Assembly (NCBI GenBank): GCA_015061725.1 | Contig: SUVX01000005.1 | Coordinates: forward strand, 1 to 64,000 | Direction of reading: 5' to 3' | Source: Lentisphaerota bacterium | GTDB taxonomy: Bacteria; Verrucomicrobiota; Lentisphaeria; Victivallales; Victivallaceae | Length of the DNA stretch: 64,000 nucleotides | Shown here: in pieces, positions 42,353-52,271 of the stretch | Layout of the letters: each line of letters starts with the position of its first letter | Position numbering within the stretch: the first letter of the stretch is position 1 | Program-made: the position numbers and the translations under genes | The notes under the pieces: generated by a model | What the model was told of the DNA's origin: nothing | The model's database searches: none | Seen by the model: only the letters and a program-made list of their open reading frames with translations

Positions 42353-44725
42353 TTACAAATTTGTCGTTACGGTGTCGCCGCTGCTTTCAAAACGTTCTTC
42401 CGCCAGATGATAAATCAGCTTGTCGCTGGTCTGACGGCGGTTGTCCGCCTGAATCCATGCCCGGTCGGGGGCTTTGCCGGAAATGATGATTTTTCCGGAT
42501 TTGACATCGTAATCAGCACGCTCTCCGCCGGCTTGAAGCGTTCTCTTATCCAGTTTGCGTTTGAGGATAACGTTGTTAAGACACTCCGCTTTTTTCAGCT
42601 CCAGATTTTCACCGATCAGGATCTGAGACGGGGCGTAATTTTCTGTTTTGACCAGAGCAAACGGATCGTCATCAAGATCGTCAACTTTTTTATTTGCAAC
42701 TGTTTTTGCCGCCTGACGGGGCGCGCTGTAAAGATTGATGGTTTCACATTCCAGATGTGAGATATCATCATGTATTTTGACATTGCCGGTGAAAGTACTG
42801 ATATTTTTCTCAAGATCTGTTTCGGAACGCATTGCCGTTAAGTTTTTGATTCCCTGACTGCCGCTTTTGCCGAAGAATCCTGCGGTACTCTTTGCATCTG
42901 GATTACTGCTGCTGACAACTTTCAAACCGTTGTCACAGATGATACTGCTCAGACGGACGCCGCCGGACTGCAGCATACTCTGAACCGCTTTTTCTCCGGG
43001 ACGCAATTCTCTGAAATGAAGCGTGAGAAGTCCTGTGTTCAGCGTGGCTCTGGGATCGGTCATGACCACATCTCCTGTTGCCACAGCCTTTTGCAGAGTT
43101 TTGGACGATGAAGCTGCTGCCTGCAGATTGTTTTTTCTGCCGGATTTTTTTCTGTCGGGTGTTTTGGCACTTTGAACTTTGCGGTTTGCCAGGAAAAGTT
43201 CCAACTGATTGCAGCTGAGTTTGGAGTTACCGTGGTCAGCCTTGACATTTTCATGAAATATGATCCTGTCTTCAGCAAGGAAGAAGTCAGCTTTATCCGA
43301 AGTGAGGTTTCCGGCAGTCTGCTGCTTTTCACGATGAACCAGACGGACATTGCTGCGGCAATGGATGGATTCAAGTCCTGCCTTAACCGTCTTGCCGGAT
43401 TTCCGGCGGGAAATTTTCAATTCTGCCGTGTCGCAGGTCAAATCATCTGTTCCGTTGCCGGCAAGGACGTTGTTCCGCAGATTGACAACATCACGTCCGG
43501 GAATAAATTCACCGTGATCCGCACTGGCAGTAAACGGTGCTCCGGTTGAGTTTTTCTTCTCTTTGCCGCAGATGAATACGCCGTCAGGATAGGTTATTTT
43601 ATCCAGACTTCCTGAGGCTGAATCGGCTTTGGCGGAAGTCATGTCGGCGCTGACCATACTGCCGGACTGCAATGCATCTTTACTGTCTTTTTTGAGATGA
43701 ACGATGACTTTGCGTCCGAAAGAGCGCATCTGTTCGCTGTCAACAATGACATATCCCGAGAGTTTTTCGGGTGATTCCTGTCCGACTGTCCGGGCATTAT
43801 CTTTGAGTTGACGGAAGGATAAACTTTCAGGAGATACATCTCCGGAGAGGGTTATCAAACGTTCTTTCAGGTCATAAATCAGGTGATCTGCATAGATTTT
43901 TCCTGACTTTTTATCCTTGCCGGAGACGACAATACTGCCGTCTGCCAGCAGTTGGGAAATGCCGGAGGCTCCGGAGGTTTCCAAATCAAAACTCTTTCCC
44001 TTTGCAGCTGTTTTTTTACTGCCTTTTCCGCGGGAAAGAACCACCGTCAGACGGTCGCAGGTGATGACTGCCTGCGCTTCATGGATTGTGACACTGCCGA
44101 TAAGCATGATCCGCTTTTCTTCAAGTTCAATCAGAAGCGAATCTCCGGAGGCGGTAATGTACTGATATTTTTTCTCTTTTATTGATGACAGTTTTCGCGG
44201 ATCGCTTCCCGCTGTTCTGATCAAAACCTCAATGTCTGAATTGATGCGGATCTCGCGGCGTTTGAAGTTCGCTTCAAAGCCGATACCGTTGAGGTCAAGC
44301 AACGGAGAACGCAGGAATACCGCCGATGAACCGGAGGCTTTGTGATTTTCCTGATCAATATCCGCCTGACTTGTCCGCACGATGGCTTCACTGTATTTCA
44401 ACCGGGGCAGCCAGAAGTCAAATACCTCTTTGAAAGAAGCTTTAAGAGGATACAATTTGATTCTCCAGGCATCTTTGATATCGTCCACACTGGCAGTCGG
44501 TTTGAGGAAATCAAGGACTGTGCCTGTGCCGGAAATCACCCGTCCGCGACGTTCCGCTTTGTTGACGAAAATCATCATCTGCGGTTTGCCGCTGCGGTTG
44601 TAAATCGGAATCTTGGCGTTTGACATGGTAAGTCCGCGCAAGTCGCTCAAGTCGCTGTTTCCGTACAATGCGGATAAACTTAAAAGCCCCGACAGGAGCA
44701 GAAATACAGTGTAAAGTTTTTTCAT
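42353..44725 (-). CDS. OstA/LptA-like LPS transport protein, multi-repeat
   Basis: Signal peptide MKKLYTVFLLLSGLLSLSALYG; repeated OstA-like blocks (SLLIELEEKRIMLIGSVTIHEAQAVITCDRLTVVL; DHGEFIPGRDVVNLRNNVLAGNGTDDLTCDTAELKI; DKADFFLAEDRIIFHENVKADHGNSKLSCNQLELFL); operon with Kdo genes. Confidence 0.75.
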   Translation of the reverse strand: MKKLYTVFLLLSGLLSLSALYGNSDLSDLRGLTMSNAKIPIYNRSGKPQMMIFVNKAERRGRVISGTGTVLDFLKPTASVDDIKDAWRIKLYPLKASFKEVFDFWLPRLKYSEAIVRTSQADIDQENHKASGSSAVFLRSPLLDLNGIGFEANFKRREIRINSDIEVLIRTAGSDPRKLSSIKEKKYQYITASGDSLLIELEEKRIMLIGSVTIHEAQAVITCDRLTVVLSRGKGSKKTAAKGKSFDLETSGASGISQLLADGSIVVSGKDKKSGKIYADHLIYDLKERLITLSGDVSPESLSFRQLKDNARTVGQESPEKLSGYVIVDSEQMRSFGRKVIVHLKKDSKDALQSGSMVSADMTSAKADSASGSLDKITYPDGVFICGKEKKNSTGAPFTASADHGEFIPGRDVVNLRNNVLAGNGTDDLTCDTAELKISRRKSGKTVKAGLESIHCRSNVRLVHREKQQTAGNLTSDKADFFLAEDRIIFHENVKADHGNSKLSCNQLELFLANRKVQSAKTPDRKKSGRKNNLQAAASSSKTLQKAVATGDVVMTDPRATLNTGLLTLHFRELRPGEKAVQSMLQSGGVRLSSIICDNGLKVVSSSNPDAKSTAGFFGKSGSQGIKNLTAMRSETDLEKNISTFTGNVKIHDDISHLECETINLYSAPRQAAKTVANKKVDDLDDDPFALVKTENYAPSQILIGENLELKKAECLNNVILKRKLDKRTLQAGGERADYDVKSGKIIISGKAPDRAWIQADNRRQTSDKLIYHLAEERFESSGDTVTTNL

Positions 44726-45240
44726 TTACGGTACCGTTCCAAAACTTCATCCATGATGCCGCTTTCGCGGAACAGACGGTCAAGGATTTCCACAAAAACA
44801 CCCCGTCCGCCGGGGGTCTGAAGACGCCAGTCGGCAAATTCATCCAGCGCAGGAACCGCATCAGCAACCGCAATGGCGATACCGACTCTGCTCATCACAG
44901 GCGCATCAATGATATCGTCTCCCACATAGAGGCACTCTTCGGGTTTGAGATTGTATTCCGCAAGGATCTCTTCAAAAGCGGTCAATTTGTTATGGATATC
45001 TTCTTTGCAGAAATCCAGTCCCAGTTCTCCGGCTCTTTTACGGTTGGCGGCGGAGGACCGTCCGGAAATCAAGCCGACGATATAGCCGTGACGTTTTGCC
45101 ATTTTCAGCCAATGTCCATCGCGGTAATTGAAGAACTTGACAAAGTCTTCAAGTCCGTAACCGACTGTTCCGTCAGTCAGAACGCCGTCAATATCAGAGA
45201 TGACGGCGCGGATTTTTTTGAATTGTTCAGCAGAGATCAT
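44722..45240 (-). CDS. kdsC: 3-deoxy-D-manno-octulosonate 8-phosphate phosphatase KdsC
   Basis: VISDIDGVLTDGTVGYG HAD motif; YVGDDIIDAPVMSRVGIAIAVADA. Confidence 0.93.
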   Translation of the reverse strand: MISAEQFKKIRAVISDIDGVLTDGTVGYGLEDFVKFFNYRDGHWLKMAKRHGYIVGLISGRSSAANRKRAGELGLDFCKEDIHNKLTAFEEILAEYNLKPEECLYVGDDIIDAPVMSRVGIAIAVADAVPALDEFADWRLQTPGGRGVFVEILDRLFRESGIMDEVLERYRK

Positions 45241-46039
45241 GAATTGCCTTCACTTTCGTCAAGATTTCTTCTGCTGCGGCAAAGTCCAGAGAGTTGGGAC
45301 CGTCGGACAAAGCCTGAGAGGGATTGGGATGCACTTCGCAGAACATCGCATCAATACCTGCTGCCGCCGCCGCGCGCGCCAGCGGGAAGATAAATTCACG
45401 CTGTCCGCCGGAAGCATTGCCGAGTCCGCCGGGCAGCTGGACCGAATGGGTCGCATCAAAAATCACCGGCACATCAAAAGAACGCATGGTAGGCAGACTG
45501 CGGAAGTCCACCACCAGATTGTGATAGCCGAAGGAACTGCCGCGCTCTGTCAGCATGACCTGATTGTTGCCGGCAAGACGCACCTTTTCCACCGCACCGC
45601 GCATATCTTCAGGAGCCATGAACTGTCCTTTTTTGATGTTGACAGGCAGTCCGGTTTTTCCGGCGGCAAGGAGAAGATCCGTCTGACGGCAGAGAAATGC
45701 CGGTATCTGAAGCACGTCCACAACGGCTGCAACTTCAGGAACTTCTGCGCTTTCATGCACGTCGGTCAGTACGGGAACATTGAATTTTTCTTTGACGGCG
45801 GCAAGATATTTCAAACCAACTTCACGTCCCGGTCCGCGGCGGGAACTGCCGCTGGAACGGTTCGCTTTGTCGTAAGAGGCTTTGAAAATATACTGGATAT
45901 CCAGTTTTTTGCAGAGTCCGGTCAGGAATTCTGCGGTTTCCATACAGACTTCAAGGCTCTCTGCCATGCAGGGACCGCCAATCAATGCGAGTTTGCCGTT
46001 GCCGATAACGATATTGTTTGCAATTGTGACTGCGTTCAT
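45227..46039 (-). CDS. kdsA: 3-deoxy-8-phosphooctulonate synthase KdsA
   Basis: LALIGGPCMAES..YIFKASYDKANRSS..TDVHESAEV..VIFDATHSVQLPGG. Confidence 0.97.
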   Translation of the reverse strand: MNAVTIANNIVIGNGKLALIGGPCMAESLEVCMETAEFLTGLCKKLDIQYIFKASYDKANRSSGSSRRGPGREVGLKYLAAVKEKFNVPVLTDVHESAEVPEVAAVVDVLQIPAFLCRQTDLLLAAGKTGLPVNIKKGQFMAPEDMRGAVEKVRLAGNNQVMLTERGSSFGYHNLVVDFRSLPTMRSFDVPVIFDATHSVQLPGGLGNASGGQREFIFPLARAAAAAGIDAMFCEVHPNPSQALSDGPNSLDFAAAEEILTKVKAIHDLC

Positions 46040-46767
46040 TTCATACTCTCCTTTATTTTTTCTTCAGCTTTTTCAAGGTCTTCGGGCGTATCCACGCCGA
46101 TACTTGAAAGATTTGAGGTCAGTACATAGATTTTCATGCCGTTTTCCAGCGCCCGGAGCTGTTCGAGTTTTTCGCAGTTTTCCAGACTGCCGGGGGGCAG
46201 GGAAACGAATTTTTCCAATGCCGTTCTGCGGTAGGCGTAAATGCCCCAGTGCAGCCACATGGGCGCTTCAACACCGCCTGAACGCAGGAACGGAATCGGC
46301 GCGCGGCTGAAGTAAAGTGCCATGTTGTCATTGCCGAAAACCACTTTGACGTTGTTTTCAGTCATGTTTTCTCGGACTGCCGGAACAGCAACAGTCGCCA
46401 TATCCAGTTCGGGATATTTTTTCATCAGTTCAATCAGTTCGTCAATGACGGAACTCGGAATCAGCGGTTCGTCTCCCTGAACGTTGATGATGATTTGGGC
46501 ATCCGTTGAGGAAATTGCTTCGTAAATGCGGTCGGTTCCCGAGGGGTGATCGCTGCGGGTCATCGCCGCTTTGAAACCGGCCGCTTCAACGGTATCAAAA
46601 ATTCTCTGATCGTCCGTTGCGACAATGACTGTATCCGCTGAACTTGCCGCCGCTTTTTCGCAGACATGGCAGATCATGGGTTTCCCGGCAAGGAGTGCCA
46701 GGGGTTTTCCCGGAAAACGGCTGCTGGCATAGCGCGCCGGAATAACAACTGCAACTTGTGATGACAT
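46036..46767 (-). CDS. kdsB: CMP-Kdo synthetase KdsB
   Basis: VVIPARYASSRFPGKPLALLAGKPMI..NVQGDEPLI. Confidence 0.97.
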   Translation of the reverse strand: MSSQVAVVIPARYASSRFPGKPLALLAGKPMICHVCEKAAASSADTVIVATDDQRIFDTVEAAGFKAAMTRSDHPSGTDRIYEAISSTDAQIIINVQGDEPLIPSSVIDELIELMKKYPELDMATVAVPAVRENMTENNVKVVFGNDNMALYFSRAPIPFLRSGGVEAPMWLHWGIYAYRRTALEKFVSLPPGSLENCEKLEQLRALENGMKIYVLTSNLSSIGVDTPEDLEKAEEKIKESMK

Positions 46768-47780
46768 CAGATATCCTCCTGTTCACAAACCTTTTTCAAT
46801 TCATTATAATAAATCGGTGCAGTACCGACTTTGGCAACAACAACACTTGCGGCGCGGTTGGCGATTTCCGCTGCGGTCACGGGATCAGCTCCGCTTGCGA
46901 TGGCAAGCGTGTAAGAGGCGGTCACCGTGTCGCCGGCTCCTGAAACGTCAAAGACTTCACGGGCGCGGGTGGGGATGACTTCCGTCGCTTTGTCTCTGCT
47001 GAAAAGCGCCATGCCCTGTGAGGCAAGAGAAATCAGCAGGTGTTCCGGTTCCCACATATCCAGCAACCGCGATGCCACGCTGTGCAGAACCGGGTCCGTC
47101 ACCGGATCAACGCCCGGATTTTTATCCTGAATTTTTGCCATGGCAAAGGCTTCAAGACGGTTGGGTTTTATGAAAGTCAATCCTTTAACCGGCTCCAGAC
47201 CGCCCGGTTTGGGATCAAGGGCGGTGGCAATTTTGTGTTTTTTTGCTTCAAGGACGATTTCTTCAAGCATCCATGAGGCGAGAAGTCCTTTGGCGTAATC
47301 CTCAAAAATGACTGCATCGATTTTGCCGCTGCGGATCCGGTCGATGATATTATTGACCAGTTTTCTGCGGATATCATCCGGAACCGGGGAGATGTTTTCT
47401 TCGTCAATACGCAGCAGCTGCTGACCGGATGCCATGATCCTGCGTTTTTCTGTCGTCGGACGGTCCGGAACGGCAAAAACGCCGTCAGGCAGAATACCCG
47501 CATTTTCAAGTTCTGCAATCACCTGTTGACCGGCTTCGTCGCTGCCGATGACACCGAAACCTTCGGCATGTGCGCCCAATGTGGCGATATTCCGCATGAC
47601 GTTGGCGGCACCGCCCAGACAAGAGGTGCGTTTTTTGACACTGACCACCGGAACGGGGGCTTCGGGAGAAATCCGGTTGACCTGTCCCCAGATATACACA
47701 TCAAGCATCATGTCGCCCAGAACGGCAACACGCGCTCTGTTGAAATTTTCAAGTATGTTCAATTCATTTTGTTTTGTCAT
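46767..47780 (-). CDS. rfaE1: D-glycero-beta-D-manno-heptose-7-phosphate kinase (RfaE1/HldE N-domain)
   Basis: VLGDMMLDVYIWGQVNRISPEAPVPVV..GGAANV..DVSGAGDTVTASYTLA. Confidence 0.93.
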   Translation of the reverse strand: MTKQNELNILENFNRARVAVLGDMMLDVYIWGQVNRISPEAPVPVVSVKKRTSCLGGAANVMRNIATLGAHAEGFGVIGSDEAGQQVIAELENAGILPDGVFAVPDRPTTEKRRIMASGQQLLRIDEENISPVPDDIRRKLVNNIIDRIRSGKIDAVIFEDYAKGLLASWMLEEIVLEAKKHKIATALDPKPGGLEPVKGLTFIKPNRLEAFAMAKIQDKNPGVDPVTDPVLHSVASRLLDMWEPEHLLISLASQGMALFSRDKATEVIPTRAREVFDVSGAGDTVTASYTLAIASGADPVTAAEIANRAASVVVAKVGTAPIYYNELKKVCEQEDI

Positions 47781-48241
47781 TTGCTTTTTTCCTTGTTCAG
47801 CAGAGAATTGACATACAGTCCGGTATCCAGACGCCGTTCTACGGAGTAGGAACGACGGCTGTGAATCCGGTTTGCGATTTGAGTCAGAGAGGTGATAACT
47901 CCCTGAATGTGTTTCAATTCTTCCGTATTTAAATTTGCTGTATGCTGTCTGAGATAATCCGCCATACTGTCCAGGGACCAGCGGACCAGACGCATTTCTG
48001 TCTGCTTGATTTCATCTTTGATTTTGGATTCATTGGAGAGTCGCCGCGCACGGTCAAAGGAATCGCGCAGATTGATTTGCAGGACTTCGCGCGCCATGGC
48101 ATTTTCTCCGGTCAGGTACCAGGGAATACTGATTGCCAGGGCAATTTCTGAAATGACGATCAGTCCGAAGAGAATTACCGCCGCAACGGTCAGCGTATTC
48201 CGTTTGAAGTTCGCTGAACGGATTTGTTTGTTCTTTGCCAA
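47777..48241 (-). CDS. Hypothetical membrane-anchored protein (154 aa)
   Basis: Complete ORF overlapping the rfaE1 start; single N-terminal TM segment. Confidence 0.7.
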   Translation of the reverse strand: MAKNKQIRSANFKRNTLTVAAVILFGLIVISEIALAISIPWYLTGENAMAREVLQINLRDSFDRARRLSNESKIKDEIKQTEMRLVRWSLDSMADYLRQHTANLNTEELKHIQGVITSLTQIANRIHSRRSYSVERRLDTGLYVNSLLNKEKSK

Positions 48242-48313
48242 AATAATGTTCCTCGTCTGTTTTCTTTGCCGGGATTTCCCGTTATTGAAATATACACGTC
48301 TGAAAGTGTTTTT

Positions 48314-48808
48314 TCAACGTGTCTGCAAAATCTTCTCCACGATTCCGGTCGTTGAAAGTCCGGGGACAAACGGCATGAAAACAATTTCTGTTCCGGCAGC
48401 AAGCAGCACATTGCGTTCTTCCGGTGCCAGGGTTTCAAGCGTGTAATCTCCGGCTTTGATGTAAACGTCCGGCGCCAGGGCCGCCAATTCTCTGTCGCAC
48501 CGGCTGCTGTTGAAGATAACAACTTTATCCACCGCCCGCAATGATGCCAGCAGATAGGCGCGGTCCGTTTCGCAGACCAGAGGACGGGTCGGTCCTTTCA
48601 GGGAACGGACGGATTCATCAGAGTTGATAAGTACAAGAAGAGCATCCGCACAATTTCTCGCCTGGGCAAGATAAGTTGCGTGTCCCCGGTGCATCAAGTC
48701 AAAACAACCGTTGGTAACGGCAAGTTTTTTGCCGCTTTGCCGCAGAGATTTTCGCCATTCGACGGCCTGTTCAAGTGTCAGAAGGGATTTTTCAGGATCA
48801 CAGATCAT
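48314..48808 (-). CDS. rfaE2: D-glycero-beta-D-manno-heptose 1-phosphate adenylyltransferase (RfaE2)
   Basis: TNGCFDLMHRGHATYLAQARNCADALLVLINSDESVRSLKGPTRPL. Confidence 0.94.
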   Translation of the reverse strand: MICDPEKSLLTLEQAVEWRKSLRQSGKKLAVTNGCFDLMHRGHATYLAQARNCADALLVLINSDESVRSLKGPTRPLVCETDRAYLLASLRAVDKVVIFNSSRCDRELAALAPDVYIKAGDYTLETLAPEERNVLLAAGTEIVFMPFVPGLSTTGIVEKILQTR

Positions 48809-49275
48809 TCTTCTTCCTCCTCCTTCAGCGGACGGACGATGACACCTGCTTCTTTGAGCAGCGCCGTCGAAACATCATCAATGGAATAACGCTGATGATA
48901 AACCACTTCGACGATTCCGGCGTTGATGATCATTTTTGCACAGCTCAAACAGGGACTGTAAGTTGTGTAAAGCGTTGAACCTTTGACGGAAATACCGTGA
49001 TATGCCGCCTGAACGATGGAGTTTTCTTCAGCATGACTGCAAAGACAGTCTCCCAGTCCGTGTCCGGAAGGCGTGTTTGAGTTGCAGCGGGGACAACCGC
49101 CGTCTGAACAGTTGCGGACACCGCGCGGTGTTCCGTTGTATCCGGTTGAAATGATCCGGCGGTCACGCACCAGAACTGCCGCCACATGTCTGCGGCAGCA
49201 GTTGCTGCGTGAGGCGGCAACCAGAGCGATATCCATAAAATACTTGTCCCAGCCGGGACGTGTTTTCTCACTCAT
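48805..49275 (-). CDS. dCMP/cytidine deaminase family protein
   Basis: CSHAEENSIVQAAYHGISVKGSTLYTTYSPCLSCAKMIINAGI zinc-binding motifs. Confidence 0.93.
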   Translation of the reverse strand: MSEKTRPGWDKYFMDIALVAASRSNCCRRHVAAVLVRDRRIISTGYNGTPRGVRNCSDGGCPRCNSNTPSGHGLGDCLCSHAEENSIVQAAYHGISVKGSTLYTTYSPCLSCAKMIINAGIVEVVYHQRYSIDDVSTALLKEAGVIVRPLKEEEEE

Positions 49276-49302
49276 AATTTTTCCTCATTCCGGTTTATTG
49301 TT

Positions 49303-50013
49303 TCAAAACATCAGAACCGGCGCCAATTTTGCCGGATAATAGACGATGACAAGAGTTCCGTCCGGATTCATTTTGATTTCTTTTATCAGCGAACAGAACG
49401 TTTCATATCCTTTGCTTTTGTAAAATTCTGTCAGAAGGTTTTTCAGAACCATTTTGGCAAATTTCCCGGGAAGCGGCAGTCTGCCGATTTTGGAATCTTT
49501 GAGTGAAACCGTGATCTCTTGACCGGCAAAAGACGGTGTTCCGGTAAAGCTGAAACGCAAAACACCGCCGAAAAGCCAACTGTATCCGGTATCCAGAGGA
49601 TAAACCATTCTGACATGTCCTTTGGTGAACTCCGGTTCCAGATACCGCACATCCATGCCGTCGTATTTGCCTGCCATCTTTGCCATGGAAAGACCGAAAT
49701 CTATCAGACGGAACAATGACTGCAGTTCCTCCGGTTTGAGTGTCAACTTTCCCGTCGGTCGGGGACGGCTGCGGAAAACATCTCTTGCCAAACGCTGAAT
49801 GATTTTCTGTTGAAGTTTTATATCCTGCATCTTCAACTGTGAGGGCGGCAGCTGCCTGGGATGAGAAAACACCGCTGCCGCTGCAAAGTATACTGTTCCC
49901 GCAAACAGGAAGACAAGAAGAATTATCAGGCACAGCAAAATTTTAAGCAGCCTGTGTTTTTTCGGCACCTGCTGCGTTGTTTCTGATATTTCGCTGTTTT
50001 CTTGTGTTTTCAA
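49303..50013 (-). CDS. Hypothetical membrane-anchored protein
   Basis: 236 aa; single TM LLKILLCLIILLVFLFAGTVYF. Confidence 0.7.
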   Translation of the reverse strand: MKTQENSEISETTQQVPKKHRLLKILLCLIILLVFLFAGTVYFAAAAVFSHPRQLPPSQLKMQDIKLQQKIIQRLARDVFRSRPRPTGKLTLKPEELQSLFRLIDFGLSMAKMAGKYDGMDVRYLEPEFTKGHVRMVYPLDTGYSWLFGGVLRFSFTGTPSFAGQEITVSLKDSKIGRLPLPGKFAKMVLKNLLTEFYKSKGYETFCSLIKEIKMNPDGTLVIVYYPAKLAPVLMF

Positions 50014-50666
50014 TTTTGTGTATAAACTGCCGGTCTGATGTAGACCAGTCGGGTTAGATCGTTATCAAAATCCTGAACTTCAGTCAGTGCCAGACGGGCG
50101 GTGTCAGCGTATTCAAAACTTTCAACTTTGACGTCTTCAGGAAGTACCAGCGCAATGGCTTTGCTTTCTGAAGAAAACATCGCCAGACGCTCTTTGCGGG
50201 AAGAAAAGAATTCCGCCGCCTGTTCCGCATTGAGAACGGCGGTTTCACCCGTCGGTTTCAAATCATTGCCGGGCAAGCCCTCAACGCCGAAGTAAAGCAC
50301 TTCACGGTTGCGGCCGTCATAAAGGACGCCTGCTTTTTCGCCGGGGGCAAGTTTTAACATGGCTCCCAGCGCAACGGCACCGGGAACATTGCGGGTTTTG
50401 ACATCCTCTTTACCCAGACTCCAGGCGGATACCAGCGCAGCAACCAGGCGCAGACCTGTGAAACTGCCGGGACCGGAACCGACGGTCCAGCGTTTGACCG
50501 CACTGAAATCAACGTTGTTGTTTTTGAGAGTTTCAAGAATGAAAACCGGCAGCGCCGCCGCATCTCTTCCGCGCATGGGGCGGCGTTCAATCGCGATGAT
50601 ACGGTCATCTTCCAACAGGGCAAAAGCGGCGTGATCGGGAGCAGGATCTATGACAGCACTGTACAT
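50010..50666 (-). CDS. tsaB: tRNA threonylcarbamoyladenosine biosynthesis protein TsaB
   Basis: VGSGPGSFTGLRLVAALVSAWSLG. Confidence 0.9.
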   Translation of the reverse strand: MYSAVIDPAPDHAAFALLEDDRIIAIERRPMRGRDAAALPVFILETLKNNNVDFSAVKRWTVGSGPGSFTGLRLVAALVSAWSLGKEDVKTRNVPGAVALGAMLKLAPGEKAGVLYDGRNREVLYFGVEGLPGNDLKPTGETAVLNAEQAAEFFSSRKERLAMFSSESKAIALVLPEDVKVESFEYADTARLALTEVQDFDNDLTRLVYIRPAVYTQN

Positions 50667-50668
50667 TT

Positions 50669-51889
50669 TCAGACCTCTACTTCCTCTTTGAAAATATGAT
50701 CAAGCATTTCTTCATCAGAAAGCCGCTTGCGGCGGTAAATGACTTTGTCGTTTGACAGCACAACTTCTCCGGGCATACTGCGGAGATTGTAAATGCCGCC
50801 CATTGAGTAGCAGTAAGCGCCCGCATTGCGGATGGCAAGAATATCGTATTCCCTGATTTCGGGCAGTTCGCGCTGTTCGGCGAAGCGGTCGCCGGTTTCG
50901 CAGATGTTGCCGCAGACGTCATACAGCTGCCTGGCACCGTCGGGATTGCTCAGGTTGTCGATGATATGATAGGCACCGTAAAGCATCGGACGGATCAGCT
51001 GCGGAAATCCGGAGTTGCAGCCGGCAATCAGGCGTTCACGGTTGCGTTTGAGGGTATTGACCTCTGTGAGAAGCACACCGGATTCAGCCACAAGATATTT
51101 GCCCGGCTCAAAACGCATGATAAGTTCTTTGCCGTATCTTTTGCAGAAGTCTTTAAAGAGTTCCGCGATTTTTGAGCCCATTTCAACATAGTCAATGCGC
51201 GGTTCTCCGGGTTTGTACGGCACTTTGAAGCCGCCGCCGAAATCCAGAAATTCCAGTTCGGGGAAGTTCTCTGGGGTGGCAATTTCCATCAGTTTACCCA
51301 TGGCGGTATAGACCGATTCCGCATGCTGCAGACCGCTGCCGGTGTGTTCGTGAAGTCCGACAACGTGCAGATCGCCTTCTTTGACAAGGGCTTTGACTTC
51401 TTCAAGATCATCCAGAAGAATACCGAATTTGGTCAAAGCTCCGGCGGTCATGGTGTGGATGCTGTCTCCGTCGCAGACATCGGGATTGAAACGCAGACAG
51501 ACTTTCATGCCCGGATAATTCTTGGCGATTTTACGCAGACGTGAAAGTGAACCGATATTCATCAGGACATTGGTGATACGGACCTTTTCAAACTCCGCAT
51601 CCGTCATGTTGTTGGCGGTGTAGATGATTTTGTCTCTGGTAAATCCCAGGCGCAGAGCCAGTTCCACTTCAGCGGGACTGACGGCATCAATGCCGGCTCC
51701 GGTATCGCGCAGAAGTTTCAGCAGTCCCACGTTGTAGTTCGCTTTGAGCGCATAATGGATGACCAGATTTTGATAAGGAATGAAATCATGAAGTTCACGG
51801 CAGCGCTTCTGCACCATGTCTCCGTCGTAAACAAAAAGAGGCGTGCCGAACTGTCCGGCAAGTTTGAGCAAAGTGGTATCAGCTATCAT
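50669..51889 (-). CDS. lysA: Diaminopimelate decarboxylase
   Basis: GTPLFVYDGDMV..YALKANYNVGLLKLLRDTGAGIDAVSPAEVELALRLGF..GLHEHTGSGLQ. Confidence 0.95.
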   Translation of the reverse strand: MIADTTLLKLAGQFGTPLFVYDGDMVQKRCRELHDFIPYQNLVIHYALKANYNVGLLKLLRDTGAGIDAVSPAEVELALRLGFTRDKIIYTANNMTDAEFEKVRITNVLMNIGSLSRLRKIAKNYPGMKVCLRFNPDVCDGDSIHTMTAGALTKFGILLDDLEEVKALVKEGDLHVVGLHEHTGSGLQHAESVYTAMGKLMEIATPENFPELEFLDFGGGFKVPYKPGEPRIDYVEMGSKIAELFKDFCKRYGKELIMRFEPGKYLVAESGVLLTEVNTLKRNRERLIAGCNSGFPQLIRPMLYGAYHIIDNLSNPDGARQLYDVCGNICETGDRFAEQRELPEIREYDILAIRNAGAYCYSMGGIYNLRSMPGEVVLSNDKVIYRRKRLSDEEMLDHIFKEEVEV

Positions 51890-51893
51890 TTTT

Positions 51894-52250
51894 TTACTCC
51901 GCATATTTGGAAATGACCGCAAGGATTTCCAGAGTTTCACTGCCGGTGTTTTTTACGGCATGTCCGGCACCGTTTCCGGTCAGAACGGAATCCCCTGCGG
52001 CAACTTGTCTGCTTGTACCGTTGTCATCAATTTCACCCTGACCTTTGACAATAACGAAAATTTCTTCTTCGTTTTCGTGGCGGTGAAAACCGATGGAAAC
52101 ACCCGGTTCAAGATAAAGTTTTGCACAGAGGCGGGTCGGTGCTTTCAATTCAGTTCCGGGTTCAAACAGATGTTCGATCCGGACAGTGCCGTTCCCGCTG
52201 CGCATTTCCGGACGTTCATCAATCCGGTAATCGCTTTGTTTGCGTATCAT
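51894..52250 (-). CDS. Cupin-domain protein
   Basis: LYLEPGVSIGFHRHENEEEIFVIVKGQGEIDDNG. Confidence 0.9.
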   Translation of the reverse strand: MIRKQSDYRIDERPEMRSGNGTVRIEHLFEPGTELKAPTRLCAKLYLEPGVSIGFHRHENEEEIFVIVKGQGEIDDNGTSRQVAAGDSVLTGNGAGHAVKNTGSETLEILAVISKYAE

Positions 52251-52271
52251 TTTGCGTATTCTCCGTGTGTC

